A DNA stretch of 9,077 bases from Clostridia bacterium (GTDB taxonomy: Bacteria; Bacillota; Clostridia; TANB77; CAG-508). This document shows, in pieces, positions 1 through 6,108 of this stretch (positions are counted from its first letter, which is position 1; each line of letters opens with the position of its first letter). A model generated the notes under the pieces. It was not told where the DNA came from. It did not search any database and was given only the letters and a program-made list of their open reading frames with translations. The DNA is taken from assembly GCA_900772235.1 (NCBI GenBank), contig CAAGQX010000138.1, positions 1 to 9,077 of the forward strand. The letters run 5' to 3'. The position numbers and the translations under genes were made by a program.

Positions 1-247
1 AAAAGCATCACTTGCGACAGAAAGTTTCTTATCAGCAGCATCATTCCAAGAAACAACAAGAGTATTAACAGAAGCAGCAATAAAAGGAAAGAAAGATTCT
101 CTAATAGGATTAAAAGAAAATGTTATCATCGGTAAATTAATACCAGCAGGTACAGGTATGCCAAATTATAAAAATATAATTGCAAAACCAGTAACTGAAG
201 AAGCAGAAGACAGCGAAGCTGAAGAAAAAGTAGAAGTAACAGAATAA
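1..247 (+). CDS. rpoC: RNA polymerase beta' subunit, C-terminal end (5' partial)
   Basis: The window opens inside this gene; reading codons from base 2 gives 81 residues and a TAA stop. The visible part holds the highly conserved beta' C-terminal stretch: SAASFQETTRVLTEAA, then KDSLIGLKENVIIGKLIPAG and TGM. This part of beta' contributes to the core enzyme near the omega-binding end of the subunit (family knowledge). After it comes a short lineage-specific acidic tail rich in Glu (EEAEDSEAEEKVEVTE). The gene is closed by a strong hairpin terminator 3 bases after the stop, so it is probably the last gene of its operon; in many Firmicutes ribosomal genes such as rpsL follow within the same cluster, but not directly here. 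Identity is near certain; the missing 5' part cannot be judged. Confidence 0.97.
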   Translation, partial: KASLATESFLSAASFQETTRVLTEAAIKGKKDSLIGLKENVIIGKLIPAGTGMPNYKNIIAKPVTEEAEDSEAEEKVEVTE

Positions 248-250
248 TAA

Positions 251-280
251 ATAAAACCGCCTATTTCTAGGCGGTTTTAT
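251..280. terminator. Bidirectional rho-independent terminator between rpoC and the minus-strand small gene
   Basis: A perfect 13-bp stem (251-263 with 268-280) encloses a TTTC loop. The stem has a GC-rich centre (CCGCC/GGCGG) flanked by A-run and T-run, so a U-rich tail follows on both strands (TTTTATTATA on plus; TTTTATTATTTATT on minus). It can end rpoC from the left and the convergent gene at 312-470 from the right. Confidence 0.92.
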
Positions 281-311
281 TATACTCATATGTTAAAAAA
301 CATTTTTGTCT

Positions 312-470
312 TTAGAATTTGAAAAATGTCCATTTATCATCAGATGTTTTCTTTATGCTACCAACAGGACGGGTAGTGTTTAAAGCAGTGAGCAATATCA
401 CCAAAACATCCATCAAAATGGAGCCAGTACTTAATCCTCCTAAAAAGTATTCACAGAGGATGCTTATCAT
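312..470 (-). CDS. Small hypothetical membrane protein, 52 aa
   Basis: I do not recognise this protein. The start is the ATG at 470-468, chosen because AAAGGAGG (488-481 on the minus strand) lies 10 bases upstream; a longer in-frame reading from 602 is Phe/Ile-rich, lacks such a site and is probably untranslated. The 52 residues begin MISILCEYFLGGL, carry one hydrophobic stretch (about residues 7-33, with LMDVLVILLTAL) and end in a polar tail (RPVGSIKKTSDDKWTFFKF). One membrane segment with a short exposed tail is therefore likely. The gene is convergent with rpoC and its stop lies 32 bases from the shared bidirectional terminator, which supports real transcription. A weak -10 (TATACT, 520-515 minus) has no good -35. 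It could still be a chance ORF with a chance ribosome site. Confidence 0.5.
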   Translation of the reverse strand: MISILCEYFLGGLSTGSILMDVLVILLTALNTTRPVGSIKKTSDDKWTFFKF

Positions 471-480
471 AAAACGGATT

Positions 481-488
481 CCTCCTTT
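481..488 (-). promoter_or_regulatory. Ribosome binding site of the minus-strand small gene
   Basis: On the minus strand this reads AAAGGAGG, close to a perfect anti-16S match, 10 bases before the ATG at 470. It is the main reason for calling the 52-residue gene and for preferring this start over the upstream in-frame ones. Confidence 0.55.
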
Positions 489-639
489 ACAATAAGATAT
501 AATAATAATAACATAGTATACATAAAAAAGCAAGCCAAAGAAAATGTGGATAAAAAATTTAATATAGAATTTTAATATTAAATGAAATATAAAAATAAGC
601 ATATAAAGTGCAAATTAATAAATTTATTATTACTTTTGG

Positions 640-668
640 TTGAAATAATGCTCAATTCGTGCTAAAAT
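640..668 (+). promoter_or_regulatory. Sigma-A promoter of prs
   Basis: TTGAAA (640-645), a 17-base spacer, then TAAAAT (663-668), with an extended -10 TG at 660-661 (TGCTAAAAT). Each hexamer is one base off consensus. Transcription would start near 675, giving a leader of about 48 bases before the prs start. Confidence 0.8.
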
Positions 669-687
669 AAAAATGGACGTGATTTTT

Positions 688-694
688 TTCGACA
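688..694 (-). promoter_or_regulatory. Possible Spo0A box in the prs leader
   Basis: On the minus strand this reads TGTCGAA, matching the known 0A-box core (TGTCGAA). It lies just downstream of the predicted prs start site, a place where binding would block transcription. A 7-base match is expected about once by chance in a window this size, so this is only suggestive. Confidence 0.2.
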
Positions 695-709
695 TAAAAT
701 TCGAATTTT

Positions 710-715
710 GGGAGG
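710..715 (+). promoter_or_regulatory. Ribosome binding site fixing the GTG start of prs
   Basis: GGGAGG lies 7 bases before GTG at 723. The longer in-frame TTG start at 708 would overlap this site, so it is rejected. The site is directly preceded by a 14-base perfect palindrome, AAAATTCGAATTTT (696-709), which could pair in the leader RNA. Confidence 0.85.
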
Positions 716-722
716 AATAATT

Positions 723-1670
723 GTGAATAAAATTAAAGTTTTTGCATGTAATTCAGCAGAAAATTTTACAAAAGAGGTATGTGACTGCCTAGGATTACCA
801 TTGGGAGAAAAAGATTCTTTTAAATTTAAAAATGATAACAATTTCGTACAACTAAAAGAAACAGTAAGAGATTATGATGTTTATATTATACAAACAACTC
901 AACCACCAGTAAATGAAAGAATAATGGAATTATTAATAACTATAGATACAGTAAAAAGAGCATCTGCTAAAAGAATAACAGTAGTATTACCTTACTATAT
1001 GTATTCTAGATCAGACAAAAAGGATCAACCAAGAATACCAGTAACAGCTAAACTAATGGCACAACTATTAGAAGCAGCTGGAGCAGATAGAGTAATAACT
1101 TGCGATTTACACAATGCTGCTATACAATCTTACTTTGACATAAATTGTGATAGAGTAACAGGAACACATTTATTAGAAAAATATTTTGAAAATAAAAACT
1201 TAAAAGACATTGTTGTAGTAGCAACAGATGCAGGAAGTTCAAAAAAAGCATATAAATATTCCGAATTTTTTGAATGCCCACTTGCATTAATAGATAAAAG
1301 AAGAGAAGCAAACAATGACCATGCTGTAGCATCTAACATAATAGGGGATGTAGAAGGAAAAACAGCATTAATATTTGATGATGAAGTTAGCACAGCAGGA
1401 ACACTTACAGAGGCTGCTAGAATTTTAGCAGAACACGGAGCAAAAGAAATATATGCAGGAGCGACACATGGAGTATTAGTTGGACCAGCAGTTGAAAGAA
1501 TAAAAAATTCACCAATAAAAGAATTAGTTATAACAAATACAATACCACTAGAACCAGAAAAACAAATAGATAAAATAAAAATTGTATCAATTGCACCACT
1601 ATTTGCAGAAGCAATAAAAAGAATAAATGAAGAAAAACCTTTAGGAGATTTATTTGAATACGATAAATAA
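723..1670 (+). CDS. prs: Ribose-phosphate pyrophosphokinase (PRPP synthase), divergent motif variant, 315 aa
   Basis: The enzyme makes 5-phosphoribosyl 1-diphosphate from ribose 5-phosphate and ATP, feeding purine, pyrimidine, NAD, His and Trp synthesis in the cytosol. GTG at 723 gives 315 residues, the normal family length. Family marks seen: RRASA-like helix (KRASAKRIT, 79-86), PYYMYSRSDKK (90-100), CDLHNAAIQSYF (127-138, His130), ATDAG (167-171), IDKRRE (190-195) holding the catalytic Lys/Arg, and the PRPP loop FDDEVSTAGTL (218-228). Several positions differ from the common form: RFSDGE is replaced by KFKNDNN near residue 34, ARQDRK by SRSDKK, and the PRPP loop DDMIDTGGT by DDEVSTAGT. An SDKKDxPRI-type subgroup of PRPP synthases exists from memory, so activity is likely but not proven. 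The gene is monocistronic, between its own promoter and a hairpin. Confidence 0.93.
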   Translation: MNKIKVFACNSAENFTKEVCDCLGLPLGEKDSFKFKNDNNFVQLKETVRDYDVYIIQTTQPPVNERIMELLITIDTVKRASAKRITVVLPYYMYSRSDKKDQPRIPVTAKLMAQLLEAAGADRVITCDLHNAAIQSYFDINCDRVTGTHLLEKYFENKNLKDIVVVATDAGSSKKAYKYSEFFECPLALIDKRREANNDHAVASNIIGDVEGKTALIFDDEVSTAGTLTEAARILAEHGAKEIYAGATHGVLVGPAVERIKNSPIKELVITNTIPLEPEKQIDKIKIVSIAPLFAEAIKRINEEKPLGDLFEYDK

Positions 1671-1680
1671 TTGATTAACA

Positions 1681-1703
1681 AGGACAGGTTCCAAACCTGT
1701 CCT
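1681..1703 (+). repeat. GGTTCCAAACC hairpin after prs (repeat family copy 1, possible terminator)
   Basis: A perfect 10-bp stem (1681-1690 with 1694-1703) with a CCA loop, 10 bases after the prs stop. The U-tail is poor (ATAATTATATAAATTTT), so termination may be weak. Eighteen of 21 central bases match the hairpin at 8957-8977, with a compensatory base-pair change, so it is also a member of a dispersed hairpin family. Confidence 0.7.
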
Positions 1704-1770
1704 ATAATTATATAAATTTTATATTACATCTAGTTTGAATGTTATTTAGTCTAAAATTTACCTATTTCTA

Positions 1771-1799
1771 TTGACAATATACCCGTTTTTTTGTATAAT
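1771..1799 (+). promoter_or_regulatory. Consensus sigma-A promoter of rpsU
   Basis: TTGACA (1771-1776), 17-base spacer, TATAAT (1794-1799): both hexamers and the spacing are perfect consensus. This implies strong constitutive transcription, as expected for a ribosomal protein gene. The leader would be about 57 bases. Confidence 0.93.
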
Positions 1800-1862
1800 A
1801 TACAAAGTTATAATAATCCCAGCAGTAGAGAACGTAAAAAAGCGGGGGGAGGGAAACAAAAA

Positions 1863-2033
1863 ATGGCAGAAATTAAAGTTAATAATGGAAATATAGAAGA
1901 TGCACTAAGAAGGTTCAAAAGACAATGCGTTAGAAATGGCGTATTACAAGAGGTAAGAAAAAGAGAACATTATGAAAAACCAAGTGTAAAAAGAAAGAAA
2001 AAATCAGAAGCAGCTAGAAAAAGAAAATTTTAA
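1863..2033 (+). CDS. rpsU: 30S ribosomal protein S21
   Basis: A 56-residue, strongly basic protein. It starts MAEIKVNNGNIEDALRRFKR and ends in a Lys/Arg-rich tail (KRKKKSEAARKRKF), the standard bacterial S21 layout: a short strand, then helices with the RRFKRQC motif. S21 sits at the 30S platform near the anti-Shine-Dalgarno region and helps initiation. The start is ATG at 1863, with a purine-rich GGGGGAGGG site (1845-1853) 9 to 10 bases upstream. An in-frame TTG at 1791 lies inside the promoter and is not a start. The gene stands alone between a consensus promoter and two tandem hairpins; in many Clostridia yqeY follows rpsU, but not here. Confidence 0.97.
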   Translation: MAEIKVNNGNIEDALRRFKRQCVRNGVLQEVRKREHYEKPSVKRKKKSEAARKRKF

Positions 2034-2044
2034 TTAAAGATTAG

Positions 2045-2080
2045 AGGTGAGAGGTTATAAAAATAAACTTTTCACCTTTT
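2045..2080 (+). terminator. First hairpin after rpsU
   Basis: AGGTGAGAGG (2045-2054) pairs with CTTTTCACCT (2068-2077), a 10-bp stem including two G-U pairs and a 13-base loop, followed by only a short T-run. It is a weak or partial terminator, starting 12 bases after the rpsU stop. Confidence 0.6.
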
Positions 2081-2097
2081 GTTATAAATAAAATGGA

Positions 2098-2150
2098 GGT
2101 GAAATGTAAGATATTGTATTTGTTATAGATATCACATTTCATCTTTTTTT
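2098..2150 (+). terminator. Second hairpin after rpsU, with U7 tail
   Basis: GGTGAAATGT (2098-2107) pairs with ACATTTCATC (2134-2143), a 10-bp stem with one G-U pair, directly followed by seven T. The loop is long (26 bases) and can pair further. This is probably the main stop for rpsU transcripts; its left arm starts with the same GGTGA as the first hairpin. Confidence 0.7.
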
Positions 2151-2160
2151 AATAAAAGTC

Positions 2161-2188
2161 TTTACAGAAATTTAAGAATAAATATAAA
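2161..2188 (+). promoter_or_regulatory. Probable promoter of the M16 peptidase pair
   Basis: TTTACA (2161-2166), 16-base spacer, TATAAA (2183-2188). It lies 11 bases after the U-run of the preceding terminator and about 38 bases before the first M16 start, where a promoter is needed. Confidence 0.55.
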
Positions 2189-2225
2189 ATAAATGAACAA
2201 AATAACAAAAAAGGAGAATATTAGT

Positions 2226-3497
2226 ATGTCATATAAAGAAGAGCAAATTAAAGAAGGCATAAAATTACACTGCATAAAAACAGAAAAATTTAAAACAAAT
2301 TTATTATCTGTATTTTTAACAATCCCACTATCAAGAGAAAATGTTACTTATAATGCTTTAATACCAGCAGTTTTAAGAAGAGGAACAGCAAATTTAAAAA
2401 GCCAAGAAGAAATAAGTATAGAACTAGAAAATATGTATGGAGCAACATTTGATTGTGGTGTGGAAAAAACAGGAGATAATCAAATATTAAAATTTTATTT
2501 AGAAATGGTAAATGATGAATTTTTGCCAAATAAAGCACAAACATTAGATAAGGGAATTAATCTATTACTTGATATAATATTTAATCCATTGGTTAAAGAT
2601 AATCAATTTGAAGAAGAATATGTAAAAACTGAAAAAGAAAATATAAGAAAAATAATAGAAGCTAAAATAGACAATAAAGATAGATACGCATTCGATAGAT
2701 GCATAGAAGAAATGTATAAAAATACAACCTATGGTTTGTATAAATATGGATATGTAGAGGATTTGGAAAAAATTAACAACAAAAACTTGTATGAAAAATA
2801 TGAGGAGCTAATAAAAACAGCAAAAATTGATATATTCGTATCTGGAAATATTAATGAAAATGAAGTAGTAAAAGATGTAAACGAAAATTGTAACATAAAA
2901 AAATTACAATCAAGACCAGATATTCACATTATTAGTAAAATAAACTCAAATAATAACTCAAGCTCACCAAAATCCGTAGAAGAGAAAATGGAAATAACAC
3001 AAGGAAAACTTGTAATAGGAACAGATGTAAATTACAATGAGGAAAATTACAAATATAAAATTTCTTTATATAATGTTATTTTAGGAGAAGGAGCAACATC
3101 AAAGTTATTCCAAAATGTAAGAGAAAGAGAAAGCCTAGCATATACAGCAAGGTCTAACTATATAAGACAAAAAAATAATATATATATAAGATGCGGAATT
3201 GAAATACAAAACTATGAAAAAGCCGTGTCCGTAATAAAGGAACAACTAGAAGATATGAAAAATGGAAAATTTACTGATGAAGATATAGACAATGCAAAAA
3301 AATATGTTATAGCAGGACTTAGAACTACTAGGGAAGAACAGGATTCAGAAGTTTCTTACTATTTTGGACAGGAAATTTCGGGAGAACATACAAGTTTTGA
3401 AGAATATGAAGAACAAATAAAAAAAGTTAGCAAAGAAGATATAGAAAATGTAGCAAAATCTATTAATATTAACACAATCTATTTCTTAAGAAACTAG
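2226..3497 (+). CDS. yfmF: M16-family peptidase-like subunit without zinc motif (YmfF type), 423 aa
   Basis: An M16B-type protein of two repeated domains joined by a Ser/Asn linker (about 239-250, NSNNNSSSPK). Where a catalytic M16 protein carries HxxEH, this one reads NALIPAVLRRG (43-53), so it cannot bind zinc there. It does keep the substrate-side Arg/Tyr element of the second domain, VRERESLAYTA (298-308; Arg299, Tyr306). Such a subunit completes the active site of a catalytic partner, which is the next gene 26 bases downstream. The start is ATG at 2226 behind AAAGGAG (9-base spacer); the in-frame ATG at 2193 has no ribosome site. In Bacillus the orthologous ymfF/ymfH pair (named YfmF/YfmH in NCBI families) has been linked to EF-P 5-aminopentanol modification; that role here is inferred only. 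No signal peptide is seen, so it is cytosolic. Confidence 0.88.
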   Translation: MSYKEEQIKEGIKLHCIKTEKFKTNLLSVFLTIPLSRENVTYNALIPAVLRRGTANLKSQEEISIELENMYGATFDCGVEKTGDNQILKFYLEMVNDEFLPNKAQTLDKGINLLLDIIFNPLVKDNQFEEEYVKTEKENIRKIIEAKIDNKDRYAFDRCIEEMYKNTTYGLYKYGYVEDLEKINNKNLYEKYEELIKTAKIDIFVSGNINENEVVKDVNENCNIKKLQSRPDIHIISKINSNNNSSSPKSVEEKMEITQGKLVIGTDVNYNEENYKYKISLYNVILGEGATSKLFQNVRERESLAYTARSNYIRQKNNIYIRCGIEIQNYEKAVSVIKEQLEDMKNGKFTDEDIDNAKKYVIAGLRTTREEQDSEVSYYFGQEISGEHTSFEEYEEQIKKVSKEDIENVAKSININTIYFLRN

Positions 3498-3523
3498 AAT
3501 AATAAATTAAAAAGAGGTAAGTT

Positions 3524-4816
3524 ATGCAAATTATAGAAAATTTAAAAGTTAAAGAAAAATTATATATAGAAAAATTAGATAATGGACTAACAATAATGAT
3601 AATGCCTAAAAAAGGAACTGAAAAAAAATACATTATGTGGGCTACAAACTATGGTTCATTAGATAATAAATTCATTGTGCCAGGAGAAACTAAAGTAACT
3701 GAAGTACCAAACGGAGTGGCACACTATTTAGAGCATAAAATGTTTGAACAAGAAAATGGAAAAAATAGTTTAGATGCATTAACAGAGCTTGGAGTAGAAG
3801 CAAATGCATATACAACAACAAATCATACAGCATATCTTTTTGAGTGTACTCAAAACTTTTATCCAGCATTAGATGAGCTTATGGACTATGTACAACATCC
3901 ATATTTTACAGATGAAAATGTTGAAAAAGAAAAAGGCATTATATCTCAAGAAATAATGATGTATGATGACTATCCAGAGTGGGAAGTTTATATGAATGCA
4001 ATAAGATGCATATATTCTAAAAATCCAATAACAATAGATATTGCAGGAACAGTTGATTCCATAAAAGGAATAGACAAGGAAATTTTATATAAATGCTACA
4101 ACACATTTTATAATTTGAATAATATGGTAATGTGCGTTGTAGGAGATTTTGTACCAGAAGAACTAGTAGAAGAAATTAAGAAAAGAATTGTAAAAAAAGA
4201 AGCTCCTCAAGGGGAAATCAAAAGAATACACGAAGAAGAACCAAAGGAAATTGTAAAACCAGAAGTAGAAAAAACTATGGAAGTTAGTATGCCAATATTT
4301 GTAATAGGCATAAAAGATAATAGCTATGCTAACTGCGAAACATCTGAAGAACTTGTAAAAAAACATATTGCAATAGAAATTTTATTAAATATGATAATAG
4401 GGAAAAGTTCAAAAACATATAAGAGCTTATATGAACAAGGTTTAATTATGTCTGAACCATATATGGAATATGAATTTGAAAAAACATATGCACACATAGC
4501 AATAACAGGTCAATCAAATGAGCCTAAAAAGGTTTTAGAAGCTGTGCAAAAACAAATACTAGAATTTAAAGAACAAGGATTGGAAGAAAAGCATTTCCAA
4601 AGAATAAAAAATATGATATATGGAGGCTATATAAAAGAATATAATGATGTAGCTTCAATTGCTAGAATGCTTATATCCGATAGGTTTAAAGGAATAAATA
4701 GCTTTGAATATTTAGAAAACTTTAACCAAGTAAGTAAAGAATATACTGAAAACATTCTAAAAGAAATATTTAAAGAAGAAAACACAGTAATATCAATAGT
4801 CAAGGGAAAAAAGTAA
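3524..4816 (+). CDS. yfmH: M16-family zinc peptidase, catalytic subunit (YmfH type), 430 aa
   Basis: The inverted zinc motif HxxEH is intact as HYLEH (His67, Glu70, His71), and the third ligand is probably Glu143 in SQEIMMYDDYP, 72 residues on, as in the family. Neighbouring sequence (NGVAHYLEHKMF, EANAYTTTNHTAYLFEC) is typical of M16B. The second half (about 230-430) lacks the Arg/Tyr element that the upstream gene product keeps, so the two proteins probably form a heterodimer sharing one active site. The start is ATG at 3524 with AGAGG (3513-3517) 6 bases upstream. It is co-transcribed with the gene before it. The stop codon overlaps the first bases of a foldback repeat, and no clean terminator follows. 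Substrate unknown; Bacillus work links the pair to EF-P modification, and I infer cytosolic processing. Confidence 0.9.
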   Translation: MQIIENLKVKEKLYIEKLDNGLTIMIMPKKGTEKKYIMWATNYGSLDNKFIVPGETKVTEVPNGVAHYLEHKMFEQENGKNSLDALTELGVEANAYTTTNHTAYLFECTQNFYPALDELMDYVQHPYFTDENVEKEKGIISQEIMMYDDYPEWEVYMNAIRCIYSKNPITIDIAGTVDSIKGIDKEILYKCYNTFYNLNNMVMCVVGDFVPEELVEEIKKRIVKKEAPQGEIKRIHEEEPKEIVKPEVEKTMEVSMPIFVIGIKDNSYANCETSEELVKKHIAIEILLNMIIGKSSKTYKSLYEQGLIMSEPYMEYEFEKTYAHIAITGQSNEPKKVLEAVQKQILEFKEQGLEEKHFQRIKNMIYGGYIKEYNDVASIARMLISDRFKGINSFEYLENFNQVSKEYTENILKEIFKEENTVISIVKGKK

Positions 4817-4912
4817 TTAATAATAAAGAATGAATAATTAATAAAAATTTTTGTGGCTTTGCTGCAAAAATTAACTAAAATTATTCACTTTTCATTATTC
4901 ACTATTAATTAT
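4814..4912. repeat. Foldback (MITE-like) repeat, copy 1
   Basis: The outer 9-bp inverted repeat TAATTAATA (4814-4822) / TATTAATTA (4903-4911) begins in the stop codon of the M16 gene. The right arm (4880-4912) matches that of the element at 8654-8767 in 28 of 33 positions in the same orientation. The left arm looks about 6 bases shorter. The centre is a separate hairpin (4846-4872): 12-bp stem with two G-U pairs and a TTT loop. No coding capacity. The hairpin could slow transcription between the M16 pair and lgt. Confidence 0.65.
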
Positions 4913-4937
4913 ATGATAGTGTAAAGTAATCTATGAA

Positions 4938-4968
4938 AAATGTAGGGGCGATTTTAATCGCCCGCACT
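4938..4968. repeat. GGGCGATTTTAATCGCCC palindromic repeat, copy 1
   Basis: 31 bases identical to 9001-9031. The core is an 8-bp GC-rich stem (4948-4955 with 4958-4965) with a TT loop, flanked by TGTAG on the left and GCA on the right. It ends 18 bases before the lgt ribosome site and is GC-rich against an AT-rich background. It is open in the lgt reading frame, which falsely extends that gene upstream. Confidence 0.8.
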
Positions 4969-4986
4969 TCGAAGAAATTATATTAC

Positions 4987-4995
4987 GGGAGAAGG
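4987..4995 (+). promoter_or_regulatory. Ribosome binding site fixing the lgt start
   Basis: GGGAGAAGG, with GGGAG 7 bases before ATG at 4999. The in-frame ATG at 4933 has no such site and would translate the palindromic repeat, so 4999 is preferred. Confidence 0.75.
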
Positions 4996-4998
4996 CAT

Positions 4999-5799
4999 AT
5001 GAATGTAGTTAGATTTCCAGGGTTAAATTTAACATTAAATATTCCAAGAGTTACATTTACAATTTTTAATATAGAAATATACTGGTATGCAATACTAATG
5101 GTAAGTGCAATGGTAATAGCAATAATAATGTTTAAAAAAAGAGATGGGTTATATAAAATAAAATTTAGTGAAATATTAGATTTATTAATATACTTAATAC
5201 CAATATCTATAATATCTGCAAGACTATATTATGTTTTATTTAAACTAGACTATTATATAGCAAATCCAATAGAAATTTTAAACACCAGAAATGGAGGAAT
5301 GGCAATATATGGAGGAGTAATTGGAGGAGCAATTACCTGTATAGTTTTTTGCAAGATAAGAAAAATTAATTTATTAGATTTAATAGATTACATAGTGCCA
5401 GGATTAGTACTAGGACAAGCAATAGGAAGATGGGGCAATTTTATAAATGTAGAAGCATATGGAACTAAAACAAACTTACCTTGGAGAATGGGAATATATG
5501 AACTTGGAGAATATATGGAAATTCATCCTACATTTTTATATGAATCTTTAGCGTGCTTTATTATATTTGCAATTTTAATACTGCTAAAAAACAAAAGAAA
5601 GTTTAAAGGGCAAATAGCATTAACATATTTAGCTTTATATTCTCTTGAAAGAAGCATTGTGGAAGGCTTACGAACAGATAGTTTAATGCTAGGAAATATA
5701 AGAATATCACAAGCCTTATCTATTATTATATTTGCAATTAGTATAATAACTTTTCTTGTCGTAAAATCACTGAAAATATCAATAAATAAAAACAAATAG
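4999..5799 (+). CDS. lgt: Prolipoprotein diacylglyceryl transferase, 266 aa
   Basis: Lgt moves a diacylglyceryl group from phosphatidylglycerol to the lipobox Cys of prolipoproteins, in the cytoplasmic membrane. The Lgt signature is clear: GRWGNFINVEAYG (143-155; Arg144, Asn147, Asn150, Glu152), preceded by the GGMAIYGGVIGG loop (99-110) and followed by HPTFLYES (176-183) and EGLRTDSLMLG (222-232) with the conserved Arg. About seven hydrophobic segments fit the usual topology, and 266 residues is the normal length. The essential His of E. coli (His103, in FHGG) is Tyr104 here (IYGG), as I recall seeing in some clostridial homologues. The start was chosen by the ribosome site at 4987. No strong promoter was found; transcription may come from the M16 genes through the repeats or from within the AT-rich repeat. 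A clear terminator follows. Confidence 0.96.
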   Translation: MNVVRFPGLNLTLNIPRVTFTIFNIEIYWYAILMVSAMVIAIIMFKKRDGLYKIKFSEILDLLIYLIPISIISARLYYVLFKLDYYIANPIEILNTRNGGMAIYGGVIGGAITCIVFCKIRKINLLDLIDYIVPGLVLGQAIGRWGNFINVEAYGTKTNLPWRMGIYELGEYMEIHPTFLYESLACFIIFAILILLKNKRKFKGQIALTYLALYSLERSIVEGLRTDSLMLGNIRISQALSIIIFAISIITFLVVKSLKISINKNK

Positions 5800-5844
5800 A
5801 TAAAAAAACATACATTTGAAAAAAAAAGAAGAAAAAACTTGCAT

Positions 5845-5871
5845 AAAAAACAGCTATTTAGCTGTTTTTTT
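5845..5871 (+). terminator. Rho-independent terminator of lgt
   Basis: A perfect 11-bp stem (5845-5855 with 5860-5870) with an ATTT loop, an A-run on the left and seven T on the right, 45 bases after the lgt stop. Confidence 0.9.
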
Positions 5872-5872
5872 A

Positions 5873-5901
5873 TTGACCTGTTTGTAAAAAAGTGCTATTT
5901 T
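5873..5901 (+). promoter_or_regulatory. Promoter of the Spo0E-like gene
   Basis: TTGACC (5873-5878), 17-base spacer, TATTTT (5896-5901). A better-looking TATAAT at 5901-5906 would need a 22-base spacer. The -35 begins two bases after the end of the lgt terminator T-run. Confidence 0.6.
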
Positions 5902-5947
5902 ATAATTATTCAAAAGAAAAAAATAAAAAAAGGAGAGTGTTTATAGG

Positions 5948-6097
5948 ATGTTGGAAGAAAAAATAAAGAATGCAAGAGAAAAATTAAATAAAAGTATAGA
6001 AAATGATGAGAAATATGAAAAAATATATAAACTAAGCATAGAACTGGATGAGTTAATTGCAATTTATTATATGAATAGGGAAAAAATAAGAATATAA
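5948..6097 (+). CDS. Spo0E-like aspartyl-phosphate phosphatase, 49 aa
   Basis: A short, helical, charged protein of 49 residues whose second half carries the Spo0E family signature: KLSIELDELIAIYY (28-41), matching the S-x-E-L-D-x-L-I-x-x-Y pattern. The first half (about 3-25) is a Lys/Glu-rich helix, so the two-helix hairpin of the family is complete; 45-85 residues is normal. In Bacillus, Spo0E-type proteins dephosphorylate the regulator Spo0A~P and hold back sporulation; here the target is inferred. ATG at 5948 follows AGGAGAG (5931-5937), a slightly long spacer that may lower translation. The gene is monocistronic, with its own promoter and a very strong terminator. Its presence argues that the organism has the Spo0A pathway. 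Identification rests on the motif and length. Confidence 0.82.
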   Translation: MLEEKIKNAREKLNKSIENDEKYEKIYKLSIELDELIAIYYMNREKIRI

Positions 6098-6108
6098 AAG
6101 AATAACTT

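Noticed and set aside
603..722. Riboswitch in the prs leader
   Set aside because: The leader is only about 48 bases with one short palindrome and no terminator or anti-terminator pair.
1130..1681. Long minus-strand frame of 183 codons opposite prs
   Set aside because: It lies wholly antisense to a clear prs gene, is low in protein-like motifs and has no ribosome site; it reflects AT-rich codon bias.
1791..1862. 24-codon upstream extension of rpsU from TTG
   Set aside because: It begins inside the -10 promoter region, so it would not be fully transcribed, and S21 starts normally at 1863.
2093..2128. Eleven-codon ATG frame that could be a leader peptide in front of the M16 genes
   Set aside because: It sits within the terminator stem-loop, upstream of the likely promoter for the M16 genes, has no ribosome site and no run of regulatory codons.
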